Shown piece by piece: positions 11,201 through 21,091 of a stretch of DNA of 64,000 nucleotides (positions are counted from its first letter, which is position 1; the number at the start of each line of letters is the position of its first letter). The translations under genes and the position numbers were made by a program. The DNA is taken from contig JAPFFF010000003.1 of NCBI GenBank assembly GCA_039105265.1, positions 3,720,001 to 3,784,000 of the forward strand, written 5' to 3'. Source of the DNA: Tritrichomonas musculus. Taxonomy: Eukaryota > Parabasalia > Tritrichomonadida > Tritrichomonadidae. The notes beneath the pieces were generated by a model. That model saw nothing but the letters and a program-made list of their open reading frames with translations, made no database searches and was not told the origin of the DNA.

Positions 11201-12412
11201 TCAATGATAAATCATAATCTTTATCTATATCCCATCTCATACAATAATAATTAGATTCTTCATATACTTTTGATGGTCTATATAAATATAATTGATCTGA
11301 TTCTTTTAATGTAAAATATTTAGAGTCAGTAGAAGGAGTTGATATCTCATTATTCATAACCTTGTAGTCTACTACTTTTGCATTATATTCTTGTCTAAAT
11401 ATTTCTAATAGTTCATAATCAATATCAATATCTATCTTATTTCCATCAGGGTCTACTATGGCATCTTCTGCTAATGTACGAGCATAAGCAATAGGAACTG
11501 GGTCATTACCCGATAATTTGATCATAATATATTCAAATCCATTAAAGAGTTTTTCAGCGATTGGACATATTACATACAAAACTGCAAGAGCTCCGATAGA
11601 AACTGCTGCATCACCCAAGACGAAAGCTATTATTGTAATCCTCAACATATGTGGACAATTTTCCCAAAATGTTCCTTTACCATCATTATCTTCACCTGTA
11701 AAGAATAAATATGTATCATTACCAAACTTCTTAACTCCATTCCATAAAGCTATAAATGGTCTTTTAATTAACTTCCAAGCGTTTCCCCAGAATACTTCCC
11801 ATGATGTACATGCAACATTAACTTCTTTATATCCTTTCTTCTTCAACTCATCAACTGTTTTAGTAGTTGGTGTGATTTCCTTAAAACCCTCTAGCATTTC
11901 TTCAAAGTCAGGGTCTATTTCACCAACAAAATTTTCTATTTCACTATCATAGTTAGTTACTTTAAATACTATATTTTCTTCTTTTATCTCCCCTGTAAGT
12001 GCGTCTTTTACGTTTCGATACCCTTCAAACACAATACATTTAAAATGAGACCAGAGAAAATAATATATATTATATAATGTTTTCAGGGTTTGAATAAAGG
12101 CGTAATCGATTGTTTTATAGGTTAATTTAAAAGACATCTTAGCAAGATATAGAGTAGTCGAAATTATATTATACAATAAGCTTTTTATCCATCCAATTGT
12201 CTTTTTACTATATAACCAATACTTAGATACATTGATTGTGAGTTCTTCAGGGGCATTATTAACTGGAATATTATTTGTTATCAAATTCTTTAATTCATCA
12301 GTAGTGGGAATTTCATAAACCATATCATCTTGGTTAACTAACTCATTTGGTGGCTCAGTTGGAGTAGGTGTAGGCGTAGGTGTTGGAGTAGGTTCAGGTG
12401 TAGGAGTAGGTG
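8214..12412 (-). pseudogene. Giant fibre-like protein 2, C-terminal part, separated from its start by the inner Maverick
   Basis: This is the 3' part of a gene whose 5' part lies at 33481-34537. The frame is open up to the inner Maverick boundary, and with one TAGGTG copy the two parts make exactly 1750 codons including the stop. The junction region codes for a Thr-Pro repeat (TPTPEPTPTPTP). It has a probable membrane segment (ITIIAFVLGDAAVSIGALAV), a polyglycine stretch near the centre and a C-terminal coiled coil (ETRLATLEKKCANIE). It shares WELIWDGKNW and SSKIIWADNIMTMRRDLN with fibre protein 1. An ATG at 12323 could start a 1369-aa product, but the homologous N-terminus would be missing. 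Function is inferred as virion fibre. Confidence 0.8.
12407..12412. repeat. 6-bp target duplication of the inner Maverick, left copy
   Basis: TAGGTG lies directly before the left TIR and equals 33481-33486 directly after the right TIR. The surrounding Thr-Pro-coding DNA contains many similar GTAGG units, but the restored frame supports this register. Confidence 0.85.
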
Positions 12413-12618
12413 AGTAGTATATGTATGTTCGTATTGGGGGTCAGATAATTTGAAGCATTTTCGCGGTTCCTCCTTTATTGGTTTCTCCGGCCGTTTCGTC
12501 ATTTTTGGGTCGCAACATTGAACTCTAGGATTTCTAGCTCATTGTCTACAACACTGTGAACCCCAACTATGAAACTCAAGGATTTGTAGCACTTTTTTGG
12601 AATCAAATAATTTCAGCC
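12413..12618. repeat. Left TIR of the inner Maverick (206 bp)
   Basis: It is the exact reverse complement of 33275-33480 by eye. Gene starts begin shortly after it (ATG at 12675). Confidence 0.95.
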
Positions 12619-12674
12619 CCAGAATCACCAAAGAGCAAATCAAATATTTTTTTAAATTTTTATTTTCCACCCAA

Positions 12675-13127
12675 ATGAGTGCTCAACTGAAAGTCTATGA
12701 GTATATCAATTCTTTCATTTCATTATTGGAAACACCAGAAGATTTCAAGCACTGCGATTTTACATTGCTTTGTGATAAATATCCTATCAATTCTGGGAAA
12801 TCAAATTATCTCGCGAAAGTGTTATACATTTCACTACAAACACCTGATAAAACAATTAGATTCTACCCTGATAAAATCAAAGAAATGGGTTTCGAATATG
12901 TTGTTTTAACATCAAATGCGAGACGAAGAATCAATATCAATTCACCAGAATTCTTTGTAAACGGTAATAGAGAAAAACAAGTATTTAAGGAGCATCCTTT
13001 TTATAACTACTCTATTGAGCGAATTAATAAAGCAAACAAAGAAATTCTATTAAAGCTGAGAGAGAAATATGATATACCTAAACCAACACTCTTTAAGGGT
13101 ACTCATCAAAATATTGTATTAGACTAA
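12675..13127 (+). CDS. Maverick protein of unknown function, DKYPI family (150 aa), inner copy
   Basis: I do not recognise the fold. It is clearly homologous to the 149-aa product at 42644-43093 of the outer Maverick. Both have a start V-Y-(E/D)YIN, then PEDFK, the stretch LCD(K/R)YPI, YLAKV(L/I)YIS, YPDKIKE, S/N-x-RR(K/R)IN and EFFVNG, and end in LHQ/THQ. The frame is open from 12597, but that part lies within the TIR, and the outer homologue starts at the point matching the ATG at 12675, so that start was chosen. It is the first gene inside the left TIR. Conservation in two divergent Mavericks suggests a core function. Confidence 0.75.
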   Translation: MSAQLKVYEYINSFISLLETPEDFKHCDFTLLCDKYPINSGKSNYLAKVLYISLQTPDKTIRFYPDKIKEMGFEYVVLTSNARRRININSPEFFVNGNREKQVFKEHPFYNYSIERINKANKEILLKLREKYDIPKPTLFKGTHQNIVLD

Positions 13128-13154
13128 AAATAGTTATTTTTTTATTCTTAACAA

Positions 13155-13589
13155 ATGACAAACGAAATAATAAGAAGAATCGATGATATAATAGCTGATT
13201 TGTATACATTAAAATTATGGGTACATACTGAACAAAAAAAAGACAGTTCGTCTAATAGTGAACCACAAAGTGGTGAAGAGAATTCGTTAGAAGAACATAC
13301 AATTGAATTGCAAAGCAATACCAAAGCTAAAGCTTGTGACTGTGTAGCAGAGCCTAGAAAAGTCATCCATAGACGTACAAACCGTTCATTTCCATTAAAT
13401 AAATCAAAGAATCTCAATGATGAACAACGTAATAAAGTATTAGCATTTGCAAATGAAAATAAACAACTCATCTTGGATCAACCATCTGCTACAAGAAATG
13501 AATTCCTTCAAAAGCTTGTTCACGATAAATTGAATGTTAATCTTTCTGCATACATGTCTGGTAAGATAATTACTATGCTCAGTTTTTAA
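13155..13589 (+). CDS. Unknown small protein (144 aa), inner Maverick
   Basis: No family is recognised. An N-terminal helix (MTNEIIRRIDDIIADLYTLK) is followed by a polar low-complexity stretch, then KVIHRRTNRSFPLNKS and a compact C-terminal part. The gene follows the previous one by 27 bp on the same strand and ends 57 bp before the stop of the convergent fibre gene. Confidence 0.6.
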   Translation: MTNEIIRRIDDIIADLYTLKLWVHTEQKKDSSSNSEPQSGEENSLEEHTIELQSNTKAKACDCVAEPRKVIHRRTNRSFPLNKSKNLNDEQRNKVLAFANENKQLILDQPSATRNEFLQKLVHDKLNVNLSAYMSGKIITMLSF

Positions 13590-13623
13590 ATATGCGCATG
13601 CTCTATTTAAATCTATGATTTGA

Positions 13624-13636
13624 CAAGCATAGCTTG
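13624..13636. repeat. Micro-palindrome CAAGC-ATA-GCTTG
   Basis: A 5-bp stem with a 3-nt loop lies between two convergent genes; a second dyad AAAGC/GCTTT follows at 13640-13654 and overlaps the fibre stop codon. It may act as a 3'-end signal, but the same form occurs inside genes (see findings). Confidence 0.55.
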
Positions 13637-13646
13637 ACCAAAGCTT

Positions 13647-15506
13647 TTAGCTTTTGAATACAGCAAGTGTTTTATCATCTATTATTGCAGTGATAACCCC
13701 CACAGTCATACGTTTAATCTTTGATGTTATTGCAGTTTCACCACTAAGAATCTTCAATTTATTGTCTTCATTATCAATAAATACTTCATCTCCAATACCA
13801 TAACAAGATGAATCATCAACTTTTACAAGATAATCACCATGGGAACTGAAGGTAATACAATTATTTTTTTGGTCAATTCTAACACAAATACCAACATATT
13901 CTTTCCATGAACCAGTAGTTTTGACACTGCAAATACAATCAGTTGTATCATCTGCTGTTGAAGATATCCACGTATCACCATCATGTTTATAAACCTTACC
14001 AGTCATATATACTGGAGCTCCAATAACGAAATCATTTATTGAATTTACAGATGACTCGATTGGGGAGTAGTGGGTGATGGTTGTGTTTGATGTACCGTAC
14101 ATCACACCCTTATATTTTGCTAAATAACCTCGGGACATGATTTGTCTTGAATATATTTGTTTAGCATCTAATAATTCCTGAGTAACTGTCCAAGAATATT
14201 CACCTATTGGGAAATTATATGTCAGGGGTCTTCCTGATGATATATCAACAGTGTCTTCATAATATAGTGGGAATTTGAAATTATCGAAATACACAGTTCT
14301 TTGATGTAATACAAGAACAATGTTGTGAGGATTTCCATCTGTATCATGAAATAATACCCTTATTTCCAAACATAGCGCATAATCACCTACTATATATTCC
14401 AGTTTAATCACATTACCTTCAAGTTTTAGATAATGAATTGATATTTCACCACCCTCTGTAATCGGTCCGCAATCAATAGCACATTTTTTTATTAGTTGTT
14501 CTTCTGTTATGACATTCGACTTCAATGCAAAGTTATCATTTACATATTTCACAGATGAAATCATATTATCGCTCACAGGTTGGTTGCTGATTAATGTGAT
14601 AGATGCATCATAAATATTAGACAATGTATCATCCGCGGCTCTCAATGAAACAATACGTGTAGCTACACGAATATCTATTGATTCGCTTGACTCACTACTT
14701 ACTGATTTGTATATGAGATTTGCACCCTTTCGTCCAGAATACGTATATTCAGCTTCTTCATATGTTGATTCTTCAGCATTTCGTTTGAACTTCACAATAA
14801 TATTTTTAGTTGTCAATACTCTTCTTATATATTCATCTGGGATTGCACAACCACTATCATTCTGTATACATTGAATTGTGAATCGTTCTGGACTTTCATC
14901 AACAACATTCGAGTCTTTGATAAATGGTGATTCAATTTGTGCTCTAATGAAATTATATGCTATAGGATTATTATTTCTATGTGCTGCAATATACGATACA
15001 TATACAATTTGTCCATCATCATGACGCCATATTATTCTATCAATGCGTTTACCATTGCTATCATATCTGTCCAAGCAATCAAAAGTGTTAGTAGAGCCAT
15101 TTGGTTTAAATATTACATCAATATGCATTATATCATCATCTTGATTATCTCCCCAATTAACATCAAATACCAAATGAACTCCAGCATTTGGTAGCTTAGG
15201 GGTAATATATGCACCGTCATATAAGTTTGCAGGATATTCAATACTCAATTCAGTACCATATAACGCAGTACTCAGTGTAGATTCATTAACCAAGTCTGTT
15301 GGAATTGTTGGAATATCTGTTTTCAATGCATACTTATCTAATTCATAAGCCAATTCATCTTCATCAACAAACTTCTCATCAGCTTGTGCACTGGTATAAT
15401 ACGGTGTCAAATCAACATCTTTAATATCACTCTTCACTTGCTCAATAGCAAGGGCCAACTCTGTTGTCAATACATATTTATCTTGAAGATTAAGTTCGTT
15501 TCATCA
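13647..15506 (-). pseudogene. Fibre-like protein of the inner Maverick, C-terminal part in a shifted frame
   Basis: The frame has no ATG near its start: the apparent start at 15470 is a TTG, and the frame is open only from a TGA at about 15507. It begins LNLQDKYVLTTELALAIEQV, which continues the coiled-coil/fibre pattern of the ORF just upstream, so the two are read as one fibre gene of about 1,100 codons with a frame change between about 15467 and 15507. The YALKTDIPTIPTDLVNES unit recurs in the upstream part. The C-terminal 150 residues (VYMTGKVYKHDGDTW... to FKS) look like a compact beta-rich tip. A programmed frameshift is possible, but I see no classical slippery heptamer. Confidence 0.6.
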
Positions 15507-16972
15507 AAATCTTCATTTGCAATATAGCAACTTATTACATTGATTCTATGTTGGTTATCAAAATCATAAACAACTCCACAACTTGAACTCATTTCTAATG
15601 TTATTGCTATATTTTGAACACCATTATTTAAAACATAATCATTATTATTAATACTTGATATAGTGAATATTCCTTGATATTTAATACTTTCATCAGTCTT
15701 ATCATATCCATCAAATAACATTCCATATTGTTTCCATTTTTCAAAATATTGACTTGCATTAGTATAAAGAACCGAAAGAGTATTAATACTATTACCTTCA
15801 TCATAAGTTAATTCTAATTCTTGATTGAAAGTAATTGTTTTATCAATTATTTCTGGGATATCAGATTTTAATGCATAAGTGTTCGACACATATCTAGCCG
15901 AATAAGCGTTTTTGTCTGTTGGTTCGACAGTTTTGGTTATTGAACATGATAATATTTCTGGTGTTTCACCAGTTCCTGGATTGATTAATTCATGGGAGTT
16001 ATACAGATACCAAAGACTAGAATCACTTCCTTCCATACGCAGTATCTGAGAGGGTAGATTATCATCATCGTCATTGTACGAATAGTCTGCGTGAACATAA
16101 TGGGCCGTATAGTAACTGTCCGATGATACAATATCCAACCCATATTGCTCAATCAGTATATGATATGGGTCGTAATCCAAATCAAGAATTGTATTATTGG
16201 CGATTGTGAATTGAATAGTTGTTTGTCCCTCAATAATCTCTGGGATTTCGCTTTTCACTTGCTCAATAATCTTTGGGAGGTCTTCTTTTGAAACATATTC
16301 TCTGGCACAAGAATCCAAAGCTGCTTGAAGACCTTCATTAGCTGCCATACTTGTTAAACACATTGATGCTTGAGCTGATAATGGTTTAACATCATCAGCC
16401 ATCAATTTCTGAAACATTTCGTCTGATAATTGGTCTCTTATGTTCAATTGCAACTCACTATTTTTGAGAACTGTGGGTATCTCTGACAAGTCTTCTTTTT
16501 TCGCGTACTCATCAAGATTCGTAAGCTTCGCATATGGTTCCAAAGCAGTTGTCAAAGCAGATTCATTAACCAAATCTGTAGGTATTTCAGGTATGTCAGT
16601 TGATAATGCAAAATTGTTAACAACGTAATCACGTAATGTATTAACAGCGTTTTGAATTTCTTCACTACTAGCATACTTTAATAATTCTTTATTGAATTCC
16701 TCTGTTTTCAAATAATCGAATAAATCAGTTGTTTTCGCGTACTCGCTTAAGCTCGTAAGCTTTGCATACTCATCAAGATTCGTAAGCTTTGCGTAAGGTT
16801 TCAATAATTCTTTCAATTCCTCGGTATTCAAGCTTGACCCCAAATTATTTCCGTTATTACACTTACACCCACATGAAGTGGCATATTGTTTTATGTATTC
16901 TATTATTAATTCATCTATTGTATTTACCCTTTTGATACCACCTGCTTGCTCTATCGTAAACATTTTGAACAT
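15467..16972 (-). CDS. Fibre-like protein of the inner Maverick, N-terminal part (501 aa)
   Basis: It has repeated short units of the type YAKLTNLDEYAK and FALSTDIPEIPTDLVNESAL, the pattern of viral and phage tail fibres that alternate short helices and turns. A cysteine cluster CGCKCNNGNN lies near residue 36. The frame ends in DETNLIFKINMY, exactly where the next frame takes over, so it may be only the N-terminal part of a longer fibre. Two ATGs are possible (16972 and 16963). The start lies 5-14 bp from the divergent ATG at 16978, leaving almost no room for separate promoters. Confidence 0.65.
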   Translation of the reverse strand: MFKMFTIEQAGGIKRVNTIDELIIEYIKQYATSCGCKCNNGNNLGSSLNTEELKELLKPYAKLTNLDEYAKLTSLSEYAKTTDLFDYLKTEEFNKELLKYASSEEIQNAVNTLRDYVVNNFALSTDIPEIPTDLVNESALTTALEPYAKLTNLDEYAKKEDLSEIPTVLKNSELQLNIRDQLSDEMFQKLMADDVKPLSAQASMCLTSMAANEGLQAALDSCAREYVSKEDLPKIIEQVKSEIPEIIEGQTTIQFTIANNTILDLDYDPYHILIEQYGLDIVSSDSYYTAHYVHADYSYNDDDDNLPSQILRMEGSDSSLWYLYNSHELINPGTGETPEILSCSITKTVEPTDKNAYSARYVSNTYALKSDIPEIIDKTITFNQELELTYDEGNSINTLSVLYTNASQYFEKWKQYGMLFDGYDKTDESIKYQGIFTISSINNNDYVLNNGVQNIAITLEMSSSCGVVYDFDNQHRINVISCYIANEDFDETNLIFKINMY

Positions 16973-16977
16973 AATAA

Positions 16978-19608
16978 ATGACGTCAGATGTGGATGAACA
17001 ATTAATAATGAATGAGGTGAAAAAGAAAGATTATCAAGATATGCTCATATTCATGTTCCAAAATAGTAAATCAGAGCAAATAAAAACAATAATACACAAT
17101 ATTATTGAGTATCTCAAGAATCCTCGTAACTATATCAAAGACGTGAAAGAAAAGCTAAAAGATATGCTTGATAAATATAACGCAAAGCCTAAAGGAAGTA
17201 AAAGACAAAAAAATGAATTAGCTAAAATACTTGATTCAAAAGCGAATTACTTTATTGATATATCTGGCTTACTAAAAGATAAAGCTGCGGGCACTCGCAG
17301 CCTCCGACAAGCGGAGGAAGAAAAGCCTGTTATTCCACATATTGAGGAAGAGGAAGAACCTGACTTGGAAGGCCACTATTTTAGAAACAGAATTAATAAA
17401 GACATTGAATCACTTAGTAATTTATTTACACTTGATAGTAATCATATTAATGCTTTACACTTATTTTATTGTATTGCTGATGACTCAAAAAGGTATCCGT
17501 TATTTAATAAAAAAGATACTACACAGATTCAATTACTTGTCGTATCATTAACTGAAAACATAGATTCACATAAAAACAATAAGATACCAGATAACATAAA
17601 TAACCTAATGCAATTTGAGAAACAAAGAAGACAAACCAATATTGAAACAATGAGAAAGTTAGCTGATTCTAATCAAGAAGGTCAGCAATTATTAGATGCT
17701 TACAATAAATCTTCTACAATTGATGCTAACCAACTAGAAAGGTTTGGCTTATTAAATGAAGAGTTTACTGCTAAAAACCTTTATGGTTACTATAATAGGT
17801 CTATAAATCCTAAAGATGACTCCGATGTTAGAGTTAGGAATATCGCATTACAATTACATGATGCAATAAGAGAAACAAACATATTTGAAGAAACAACTGA
17901 ACCTAAAAACAAAAAGCAACTCAAACAATTAATAAAGTACCTTAATGAAAATGGAGATAGAGAAATATTTTTTAATATGAATAGTGATATAGAAGAGCAA
18001 AGTGATATAGAAGAGCAAAGTGAATCTGCGCCACAGGCGAGTCTTTCAAAGAAAGCCGAACATTTGCAAAGCAAAGTTGTTAAAGACAATTATCATGCAA
18101 TTGACGTAAATCTAGAAGATGATAGTGAATCTTTATCCGACTATAAAACAATGTCGAAGCGTGTTTTTAGCACACCAACCAAAGAATATCTTAGAAGAAA
18201 CAAACCAATTGAAGCTGAAGATGACCACACCAACTTTTCAGAACTATTGAACTCAAATATTGAAGCAACAAAAGGACCTGAAGTAAATGCTGCTGAATTC
18301 TTAAATGAATATATGAAGTCTATCCCAACTGGTAAACGTGCTGGTAAAACATTTGAAGCATCACAAAAACGTATGAGCGACCTGTACATTTTCGAAAACA
18401 AACAAAGTATTGATGTTAGTAAATATCGAGGGGAATTATTTGATATTCTTATTAACGGTAATTACCGTGTCAAGTTTTCACCTAAATGTGCTACAAGAGA
18501 TGGAGCAGAAGCTTATTGCAAGAAAAGATTTGATAAAAATGGATATCCATTATATCGTTTAGTACCAGCTAGGCATGACACTAAAGACCCTCTCGGTAAT
18601 CCAATTTGTGATTTAAACGGTGATAGAGTTGAAGATATTGTTATTGTTGATACCCGTGGTAAGCCTGTTATTATTAATGGATATCGTCTTGTTAAAGCAG
18701 ACCCTTATAAGAAATTATGGCAAACCGAACGTATTGCTGGTAAAACAAATGATTCATTCGAAGTATGGCTTAAGAATCTTATGGGAGCTAAACGAACATG
18801 GGAATACACTCCAGAACAATGGAATGAAGGTAAGTTTAAACCTGAAATTGATAAGAAATTAGAAAAAGTAATAAACTCATATCAATCTGTTGGTTTATCC
18901 AAACCCAAAATCAGTACCAAAATTACTGCAAGAGGTTTGTGGAGTTCTATATTTTCAAAAATATGGCAAACTGTTTTATACAATATATTTACTAATGAAG
19001 AATACAAAGATTTGGAACCATTAAAATGTATATTTAGTTATTTCAAAGTATGTACAGCCATATTTATTGCACGTTATGAATCTAAAGTGATGAAAGACCA
19101 TGAACGCAATGATTGGAGTGATTGGGTTAAATATAAGAAATTACATCCAAAATCCGTAAATGCTGAATTGGGTGTTATGATTCAAAAAGAATATAATGAA
19201 AGCATTAAAGCGACTATGCCAGTTGATGGAGAAATAAATAGTGATGGTGAAATATCAGGAGTATTACAAGAAATATTGGAGCAAACAAATGACCTCATCT
19301 TTAAGACTGGTCTTGGATTCACAGAAGATAAGAAAGACCAATATGCACAGTTAGCTCAAGCTATAATTGAAAATAAAGTAAGTACAGCAACAAAGAAGCA
19401 ATTACAAGACAAATTTGGTGAAAATATTGATGCTTGGATTGATTCACAAGTTGGTGGAAATTACACCACAATCAAAGGATTATATAAGGCTGCACATAAA
19501 GGTGCTGGTGATAAATCATATATTAGGTCACGAACTGTTGAAAAGCCAGCTACAGCTGAAATTGTTGAGGAACCTTCTGATGATGATGACGATGAAGATG
19601 AAGCATAA
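16978..19608 (+). CDS. Large unknown Maverick protein (876 aa), inner element
   Basis: I recognise no known domain. The N-terminal 120 residues are helical and lysine-rich. Then comes a tandem acidic repeat (SDIEEQSDIEEQSESA, about residues 339-354), a better-conserved-looking middle with VKFSPKCATRDGAEAYCKKR and EVWLKNLMGAKRTWEYTPEQ, and a very acidic end (DDDDDEDEA). Two adjacent hairpin-forming GC-rich segments sit inside the coding sequence at 17285-17317 and code for AGTRSLRQAEEE. The gene is the longest plus-strand gene of the inner element and starts divergently from the fibre gene. Structural or scaffold roles are possible, but nothing shows it. Confidence 0.7.
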   Translation: MTSDVDEQLIMNEVKKKDYQDMLIFMFQNSKSEQIKTIIHNIIEYLKNPRNYIKDVKEKLKDMLDKYNAKPKGSKRQKNELAKILDSKANYFIDISGLLKDKAAGTRSLRQAEEEKPVIPHIEEEEEPDLEGHYFRNRINKDIESLSNLFTLDSNHINALHLFYCIADDSKRYPLFNKKDTTQIQLLVVSLTENIDSHKNNKIPDNINNLMQFEKQRRQTNIETMRKLADSNQEGQQLLDAYNKSSTIDANQLERFGLLNEEFTAKNLYGYYNRSINPKDDSDVRVRNIALQLHDAIRETNIFEETTEPKNKKQLKQLIKYLNENGDREIFFNMNSDIEEQSDIEEQSESAPQASLSKKAEHLQSKVVKDNYHAIDVNLEDDSESLSDYKTMSKRVFSTPTKEYLRRNKPIEAEDDHTNFSELLNSNIEATKGPEVNAAEFLNEYMKSIPTGKRAGKTFEASQKRMSDLYIFENKQSIDVSKYRGELFDILINGNYRVKFSPKCATRDGAEAYCKKRFDKNGYPLYRLVPARHDTKDPLGNPICDLNGDRVEDIVIVDTRGKPVIINGYRLVKADPYKKLWQTERIAGKTNDSFEVWLKNLMGAKRTWEYTPEQWNEGKFKPEIDKKLEKVINSYQSVGLSKPKISTKITARGLWSSIFSKIWQTVLYNIFTNEEYKDLEPLKCIFSYFKVCTAIFIARYESKVMKDHERNDWSDWVKYKKLHPKSVNAELGVMIQKEYNESIKATMPVDGEINSDGEISGVLQEILEQTNDLIFKTGLGFTEDKKDQYAQLAQAIIENKVSTATKKQLQDKFGENIDAWIDSQVGGNYTTIKGLYKAAHKGAGDKSYIRSRTVEKPATAEIVEEPSDDDDDEDEA
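17285..17317. repeat. Two adjacent GC-rich micro-palindromes inside a gene
   Basis: CTGCG...CGCAG (17285-17300) is followed directly by CCTCCG...CGGAGG (17301-17317). Both lie within the 876-aa coding frame and stand out as GC-rich in AT-rich surroundings. Confidence 0.6.
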
Positions 19609-19640
19609 AAAAATTACTACCTACTTTATATCCTTGCTAA

Positions 19641-20636
19641 TTATTTTTTTGAACCTGGTAATTTGAATGTTGTTGTATGCGCCTTATTTGTTCCTGGATT
19701 TACCTGTGACTGCATAGTAGGCCCAAGCTTCGCTTGCGACAAGAAATCATTTTTAGCTTCTGTTGGACTTGCAACCTTTTGATTCTTAGATGTATTACGA
19801 GCTATACTAGATTTTTCAGGTTCTTGGTAAAAATATTTGAATTCAGTTATTGGTGATGGTAATACCTTCTTTGGGCGTATTTCATCGGGTATATCAAGTT
19901 TTTCATTATTATATTCAATATTTACTTTTGGGTCATATCCACTAAATAAGGAAGGCTCCCTAGGATGTGAATTATTTGTATTTACCTTTAAGATAGGGCT
20001 TGTGATATTTGATTTGAATACATTGAATACTGGAAAATGGTATTTCCAATCCTGAAATTCATATTTGAAACCTTTAATATCAGCATCTTCATTTTTATTT
20101 CGCAATCGAACTTTCTGCCATTGGCTCATGAATGTTTCTTTTTCGAAACAGAGAAAGATAATTATTGGTACTGGCTTAACTGTGCAATCAACGTCTACGC
20201 TCGAAGATAGTTGATAACAGAAATTATTTGTTTCTTTTACATCATATCTATAATCATAGTCTCCAATCAATAGTATATATGTTTTATTTAGGTCAGGAAA
20301 TGATTTTTCAACAAATTGGATATCTGTATTACCAAAATTAGAAAAAAGGTCCACAGTTATTGTGAATAAACGTAATAGACTAGGATCGTTTGTATTATTT
20401 ATATTTCTCTCATCTTTGAAATCCACTTTTTTAGGTAAATCCAACGTTACTTCACTACCATTAATAAGTACAAATAATTCATGGTAATTACTACTTAAAT
20501 ACAATAAGACTCTCCTATTTCTTTCAGAGATATATGAAAACAGTTGATGGTCCTTATTAATATTGATACAATTTGGATCTTGCAAATTAAGTTCTTGCAG
20601 TGCTGTGAATACCGATTTTTGGTTGCTGTTATTCAT
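19641..20636 (-). CDS. Unknown protein (331 aa), inner Maverick
   Basis: No family is recognised. The first 190 residues alternate short hydrophobic strands (RVLLYLSSNYHELFVLINGS, KTYILLIGDYDYRYDV) and look like a globular beta-rich domain. The last 110 residues are a low-complexity Ser/Asn/Pro-rich tail (SQAKLGPTMQSQVNPGTNKA). It is the first gene after the convergent 876-aa gene. A virion protein is plausible from its place next to the capsid genes, but this is a guess. A CAAGC-TTC-GCTTG hairpin lies inside its 3' end at 19724-19736. Confidence 0.65.
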   Translation of the reverse strand: MNNSNQKSVFTALQELNLQDPNCININKDHQLFSYISERNRRVLLYLSSNYHELFVLINGSEVTLDLPKKVDFKDERNINNTNDPSLLRLFTITVDLFSNFGNTDIQFVEKSFPDLNKTYILLIGDYDYRYDVKETNNFCYQLSSSVDVDCTVKPVPIIIFLCFEKETFMSQWQKVRLRNKNEDADIKGFKYEFQDWKYHFPVFNVFKSNITSPILKVNTNNSHPREPSLFSGYDPKVNIEYNNEKLDIPDEIRPKKVLPSPITEFKYFYQEPEKSSIARNTSKNQKVASPTEAKNDFLSQAKLGPTMQSQVNPGTNKAHTTTFKLPGSKK

Positions 20637-20650
20637 TTTTTATTCAAAAA

Positions 20651-20695
20651 AAGCTATAGCTTAACAAGAACTCTGTTCTCGAAAAGCTGTAGCTT
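20651..20695. repeat. Three micro-palindromes in a row between two genes
   Basis: AAGCTATAGCTT (20651-20662), AGAAC-TCT-GTTCT (20667-20679) and AAGC-TGTA-GCTT (20684-20695) fill nearly the whole 57-bp gap between two minus-strand genes. The last one overlaps the stop codon of the upstream gene. They could form hairpins in the transcript. Confidence 0.6.
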
Positions 20696-21086
20696 AATAA
20701 ATAAGAAGGCAGCTCATGATAAATGCTGATGGTATGATTGAATTGCCATACAAATCGGTAAACCATATCTTGTAATCTCTCTTATTGCTACTGAAGAATT
20801 CGTATTTTCGATATTTGGTTTGACGCTTATTAGCTAACATAATGAATGAATCACAATATGCATCTAATTGAACTATATCTGAATGCACCATTAAATCACC
20901 AACTAAAAAGTCTTTTACAATTGCTCCAACATATTGAATTACAATATATTTCTTGTTTCTGCTTGATACAAATTCAAGTGGCAACGTAAATTCTGTTGAT
21001 TGAGTGTGGAAATAACGTTTTGTTATGGGCTGTTTTACATTGCTTGTTGCAACATTCTTGATATTATTCATAAGCATTTTTTTCAT
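20694..21086 (-). CDS. Candidate minor capsid (jelly-roll) protein (130 aa), inner Maverick
   Basis: The last third, YKIWFTDLYGNSIIPSAFIM, follows the pattern hydrophobic-x-(F/L)-T-D-x-x-G-x-x-(I/L) found near the C-terminus of Polinton and virophage minor capsid (penton) proteins. At 130 aa it is shorter than usual for that family, so it could be a truncated copy or a different beta-sandwich protein. It lies between the 331-aa gene and the integrase, 5 bp downstream of the latter. Assignment rests on pattern only. Confidence 0.4.
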   Translation of the reverse strand: MKKMLMNNIKNVATSNVKQPITKRYFHTQSTEFTLPLEFVSSRNKKYIVIQYVGAIVKDFLVGDLMVHSDIVQLDAYCDSFIMLANKRQTKYRKYEFFSSNKRDYKIWFTDLYGNSIIPSAFIMSCLLIY

Positions 21087-21091
21087 AGAAA

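Noticed and set aside
12597-12674. Longer N-terminus of the inner DKYPI protein
   Set aside because: It overlaps the TIR and has no counterpart in the outer homologue; ATG 12675 fits.
15467-15507. Programmed frameshift in the inner fibre gene
   Set aside because: No classical slippery heptamer or downstream structure was seen; a plain indel is as likely.
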